From Streptomyces canus (GTDB taxonomy: Bacteria > Actinomycetota > Actinomycetes > Streptomycetales > Streptomycetaceae), in contig NZ_JAUSYQ010000001.1 of the NCBI RefSeq assembly GCF_030816965.1, forward strand, positions 1-64,000: a stretch of DNA of 64,000 nt. The letters run 5' to 3'. Position 1 is the stretch's first letter. Each line of letters opens with the position of its first letter. The translations under genes and the position numbers were made by a program. Below the pieces are notes generated by a model. It saw only the letters and a list, made by a program, of their open reading frames with translations. It was not told where the DNA came from and did no database searches. This document shows positions 61,569 to 64,000 of this stretch, piece after piece.

Positions 61569-61942
61569 AGCGACTGAAGCGACTGAGCAACGGAGACAGC
61601 CTAGCGAAGCCGACGGGCCCTGAGAGCCTCGTACTAGAACAAATATCCAGCCACCCCACGGACGCCCAGCGACCGTAACGGCACCCGCCGAGCGACTAAG
61701 GGACCCTCGGGCAGCTGCCTCGCTTCTTCAGGAGAACGGCAGGCCAGAGCGGTTGCGAGCGACGGGACAGCGACTGAAGCGACTCAAGGTCCCCGTATAT
61801 GAGGCGCACACGCACACGCTTATGCCCTCATATACCGGATCACGAGTCGCTTCAGTCGCTGTCATTTTCTCGGCAACGTATCTGACCAGCCGTTTTACCC
61901 CGGTGACCGGACAGCGACCCAAAGCCCGTCCGGTCGCTGTCC
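61569..61942. repeat. Candidate replication origin: iterons and nested inverted repeats
   Basis: AGCGACTGAAGCGACT occurs at 61569-61584 and 61769-61784 and inverted at 61845-61860. Between the last two, GTATATGAGG (61795-61804) is matched by its inverse CCTCATATAC (61826-61835), giving a nested, symmetrical structure. Another inverted pair, GGACAGCGACC (61909-61919) and GGTCGCTGTCC (61932-61942), follows. All share AGCGAC. The central part is unusually AT-rich. The block lies directly upstream of the primase gene. Confidence 0.8.
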
Positions 61943-62066
61943 GCCAGTCGCGGACCAGGGCGCCGTACGAGAAGAAGGCTCCAGGGATTCCGGAGCGAGT
62001 CTCGACCGCGGGGAGGAGGACACAGGCCTTTTCGGGACGTCCCGGCCCCGGCCCCTGTCCGACGGC

Positions 62067-62590
62067 CTACTGGCCGGGGTGGACGGCCTGGACGCCGGTC
62101 CCCGCGTATGCCTTGGGCGTCAGGGTGAGGAGGAACCGCCCGGCGGGAAAGGGGCTGGAGGGCCGGGCGGCGTGGATGGCGGCCCACGAGTGTCCGAAAC
62201 TCAGCAGTTCGGTGGCCGTGACCGCCGCATCGGTGTCGAAGGCTTCGATGCGGATGAAACGCAGTCCGCTGATGCAGCCGAGAAGGCCGGGCCGCGCGCC
62301 CCGGCCCCGGGCGGCGTGCAGCAGGTTGTCCGTCTGGCCCGGGCGGGCTCGATGTAGTGCTTGGGCGGCCCGTGGGAGAACCGGGCTTCCACCGGCCCTG
62401 CGCGGTCGGATCCCCTCCCGCTTCGGAGATCTCCCGCGCCGGTCCCCGGCGCAGGCCGTGCGCCGTCGAGCCGAGCGCGGATCTTGACGATGTCGCCGAT
62501 CGCGTCGGGGCTGAGGAAGTCGCCGCGCGGCCCGGCCCGCGGGCGAATGGTGCCGCCGCGGGTGATGTGCCGGAACAGGGCGCCTCTTGG
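62067..62590 (-). pseudogene. Tyrosine recombinase/integrase remnant
   Basis: Consecutive minus-strand pieces in shifting frames reconstruct an integrase C-terminus. They are 'ALFRHITRGGTIRPRAG' with 'FLSPDAIGDIVKIRARLDG', then 'AHGLRRGPAREISEAGGDPT' (the H-x-x-R box), then 'PPKHYIEPARA' (Tyr). A last piece with 'LLSFGHSWAAIHAARP' ends at a TAG at 62067-62069. At least three frameshifts are needed, so it is dead. The last piece may be a separate degraded gene. Confidence 0.55.
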
Positions 62591-62599
62591 TGCCTCAGG

Positions 62600-62745
62600 C
62601 CGTGACGCGTCCGATGGCGATGGCGAGGACGTGGCGGGGCCCTTCGGTGTCGAGCATCTCCTCGAATGAGGGGTGCCGTCGTAGGTATCGGTCAGCTGGC
62701 CGAGGGTGGAGGCGTATCCGGGCAGCGTCGTCTTACGGCCGCAGT
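62600..62745 (-). pseudogene. Short degenerate coding remnant
   Basis: Minus-strand pieces 'TLPGYASTLGQLTDTYDGTP' and, one frame over, 'FEEMLDTEGPRHVLAIAIGR' ending in TGA look coding but are joined by a frameshift and lack a start. I cannot name the protein. Confidence 0.3.
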
Positions 62746-62749
62746 GTGG

Positions 62750-62783
62750 GCCCGGTCTTGCTGGAGGAAGGACAAGACCGGGC
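62750..62783 (-). terminator. Terminator downstream of parB
   Basis: GCCCGGTCTTG (62750-62760) pairs perfectly with CAAGACCGGGC (62773-62783), 13 nt after the parB stop. Confidence 0.65.
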
Positions 62784-62796
62784 TCAAAGGGCCGAG

Positions 62797-63660
62797 TCAG
62801 CTTGCTTTTGACATCGACCCGTCGGTGTATCGACGCAAGGTCTCCTCGAACTGTGCCGAGTCAAGCTCGTGCGCCATAGCAGCGAGCAGGCGGAAGAGCT
62901 CCAGGAAGGTCGGCTTGTTCATCTTCACCTTCAAGTGCATGGCGATGTGCACCGGATCGTCGTACGGCAGCTTCGGGAGCTGCCGCTCCCCCGCGGGTTC
63001 GGCTTCGACGGGTTCCTGGCTGCCGCGCGGTTCGGGGACCGCCGCTTCAGCCGCTGTGTGATCGTCGCGCTGCTCGGAGCCGGCCGTACCATCCGGTCCG
63101 TCTCTTACGCCGTAATGGACGGGAGGTGCGTCCGCCGTTGGAGGGGCACCCTTGTTCGCCTGCTTCCTGCCGCTGCGCTCCCGCTTCTCGGCTTCCTGGC
63201 GGGCTCGCTTCGTCTTGAGTTCTTCAAGGGCCGCCTTCTGTTCCGCAGCCGGTTTGTTGCCGACGGCGCGCAGCAGGTCGACGGGTTCCTCACCGATGCG
63301 GGCCTGGAGGTCGGGTGTGAGATTGAGCAGGGCGAGGCGTTGCGACACCCAGCCTTGGGAGCGCTGGAGTCGCTTGGCCAGGGCGGTCTGGCTGCCGTGG
63401 ATGGCCAGGAGCCGTTGGAGCGCTCGTGCTTCGTCGAGTTCTTCGAGATCCTGTCGGTGGATGTTGGCGACGAGGGCGGACTCGAGGAGTTCCTCGGATG
63501 TAGTGCCCTGATCGTCGCTGACCATGATCTTGATGGTGGTCAGTTGTGCTTCGCGGGCGGCGGCGAGACGGCTGCTGCCGTCGATGACGACGTGGGTGGT
63601 GTCGGCTTCAAGGTCGGCTTCGCGTGCGGGGTTGGCTGCGACGTAGGCGTCGCGGTTCAT
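62797..63660 (-). CDS. parB: ParB/Spo0J-family partition protein
   Basis: From the ATG at 63660 the protein has 287 residues. A partial ParB-N segment holds 'VVIDGSSRLAAAREA' (about 25-39, the G-x-x-R box) and 'ALVANIHRQDLEELDEARAL'. Then comes the KorB/ParB helix-turn-helix 'QTALAKRLQRSQGWVSQRLA' and a charged linker. The C-terminus (about 220-287) is helical. No ParA is in the window. It overlaps the upstream small gene by 4 nt, giving a two-gene partition operon. Confidence 0.88.
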   Translation of the reverse strand: MNRDAYVAANPAREADLEADTTHVVIDGSSRLAAAREAQLTTIKIMVSDDQGTTSEELLESALVANIHRQDLEELDEARALQRLLAIHGSQTALAKRLQRSQGWVSQRLALLNLTPDLQARIGEEPVDLLRAVGNKPAAEQKAALEELKTKRARQEAEKRERSGRKQANKGAPPTADAPPVHYGVRDGPDGTAGSEQRDDHTAAEAAVPEPRGSQEPVEAEPAGERQLPKLPYDDPVHIAMHLKVKMNKPTFLELFRLLAAMAHELDSAQFEETLRRYTDGSMSKAS

Positions 63661-63848
63661 GACGGTGATCGCTTGCTTATGCCCTGTTCGACGGCAGTCT
63701 GGATCTCGATGCTGTGCTGGGCGGCTCTGATTTTGAGGTTCTGCCGGAGCCATCCCGGCAGTTTGGAGACGATCTTCTCGCGGTCGCTGGGCATGGCTGG
63801 CGAACTCATGCGTGACACCTGACTAACGTTCGTGATCGTTTTCTTCAT
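63657..63848 (-). CDS. Small ribbon-helix-helix-like partner of ParB
   Basis: The 63-residue protein starts 'MKKTITNVSQ' and has 'KLPGWLRQNLKIRAAQHSIE' followed by 'IQTAVEQGI', the strand-helix-helix pattern of RHH DNA-binding proteins. It is coupled to parB by ATGA. It is likely an autoregulator or centromere-binding factor. An in-frame extension to 63953 exists but has no support. Confidence 0.65.
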   Translation of the reverse strand: MKKTITNVSQVSRMSSPAMPSDREKIVSKLPGWLRQNLKIRAAQHSIEIQTAVEQGISKRSPS

Positions 63849-63860
63849 CGGCACGTTAGT
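63822..63860. promoter_or_regulatory. Inverted repeat at the start of the partition operon
   Basis: ACTAACGT (63822-63829) and ACGTTAGT (63853-63860) are perfect complements flanking the start codon of the RHH gene. This is a likely operator for its own product. Confidence 0.5.
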
Positions 63861-63897
63861 TAGCCGAACCTGTCGGAGCGTCAGAGTGTCGCCTGAC

Positions 63898-63914
63898 CTA
63901 TTACGGCGTAATAG
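63898..63914. promoter_or_regulatory. parS-like palindrome CTATTACG-G-CGTAATAG
   Basis: A perfect 17-bp palindrome 50 nt upstream of the partition operon. The 12-base core ATTACGGCGTAA recurs, inverted, at 63105-63116 within parB (TTACGCCGTAAT). Confidence 0.55.
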
Positions 63915-64000
63915 CTGCAGCGTGGTTGTCCGGTCCCAGATACCTGGGGGCATCCCGTACTCCCTGACCCGCGGTGCCTACAGCAAGGCTGGACGGTCGA

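Noticed and set aside
61753..62487. 244-codon plus-strand frame across the origin
   Set aside because: It crosses the iterons and lies opposite integrase remnants. The composition is that of non-coding GC-rich sequence.
1..64000. tRNA or rRNA genes and riboswitches
   Set aside because: No cloverleaf-like stretch with a tRNA T-loop, rRNA segment or known riboswitch core was noticed by eye. A covariance-model search would be needed to exclude small RNAs.

Overview
The window is the left arm of a linear Streptomyces replicon, most likely a linear plasmid. The evidence is very high GC, Streptomyces-type genes (SARPs, an AfsA/ArpA-type butyrolactone locus), a palindrome-rich telomere starting at base 1 with the archetypal 13-base terminal palindrome CCCGCGGAGCGGG, and a plasmid replication and partition block (primase-polymerase, SF3 helicase, iterons, ParB) at about 58.5-64 kb. 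The species cannot be named from sequence alone. Gene content is close to clusters known for prenylated naphthoquinones plus prenylated phenazines (S. cinnamonensis DSM 1042 type) and to the naphterpin/NphT7 mevalonate cluster type.

Layout. 0-4.5 kb: telomere, a broken telomere-associated helicase with foreign DNA inside it, small accessory genes. 4.6-7.9 kb: a segment bounded by 18-bp inverted repeats with a TetR gene, a P450 and an IS5-like transposase. 8.4-16.5 kb: wrbA-like gene, then a leftward phenazine operon headed by an ABBA prenyltransferase (PT1, phzB2, phzC, phzD, phzE, phzF, phzG, phzB1). 17-22.4 kb: LysR gene, dead IS256-like element, a DxDD class II terpene cyclase, a membrane protein and an ECF41-type sigma factor. 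22.5-31 kb: naphthoquinone genes (methyltransferase, NphB-like PT2, MomA-like cupin, PLP aminotransferase, second methyltransferase, AMP-forming ligase, tetrahydroxynaphthalene synthase). 31.4-35.6 kb: PT3, polyprenyl diphosphate synthase, MFS exporter, SnoaL-like protein. 35.7-39.4 kb: CreD/CreE-type nitrous-acid genes. 39.7-48.5 kb: a two-gene regulatory pair and a complete mevalonate operon ending in the acetoacetyl-CoA synthase NphT7. 48.8-58.5 kb: a thioesterase lacking its nucleophile, two intact and one dead SARP, acyl-CoA carboxylase beta (and probable epsilon) subunit, afsA, its receptor, a HAD protein and an SDR.

How it works together (inference): the carboxylase supplies malonyl-CoA to the type III PKS and to NphT7. 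The mevalonate operon makes IPP/DMAPP, and the polyprenyl synthase extends it. The phz operon makes a phenazine core for PT1. The type III PKS, cupin and aminotransferase should give flaviolin and then 8-amino-flaviolin for methylation and prenylation by PT2. The CreD/CreE pair plus the ligase could remove or replace the amino group through a diazonium. The DxDD cyclase implies that one prenyl chain is cyclised by protonation, which the simplest products of these clusters do not need.

The most striking signal is regulatory. Five promoters, each in front of a different biosynthetic operon and each pointing into it, share one fixed architecture: TTGG, 16 nt, GTGTCAC, 16 nt, CCCTGCCC. Three also carry a Crp-type palindrome (GTG-N6-GTCAC) at a constant distance upstream. 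The core contains the TGTCAC element typical of ECF41 promoters, and the cluster encodes an ECF41-type sigma factor.
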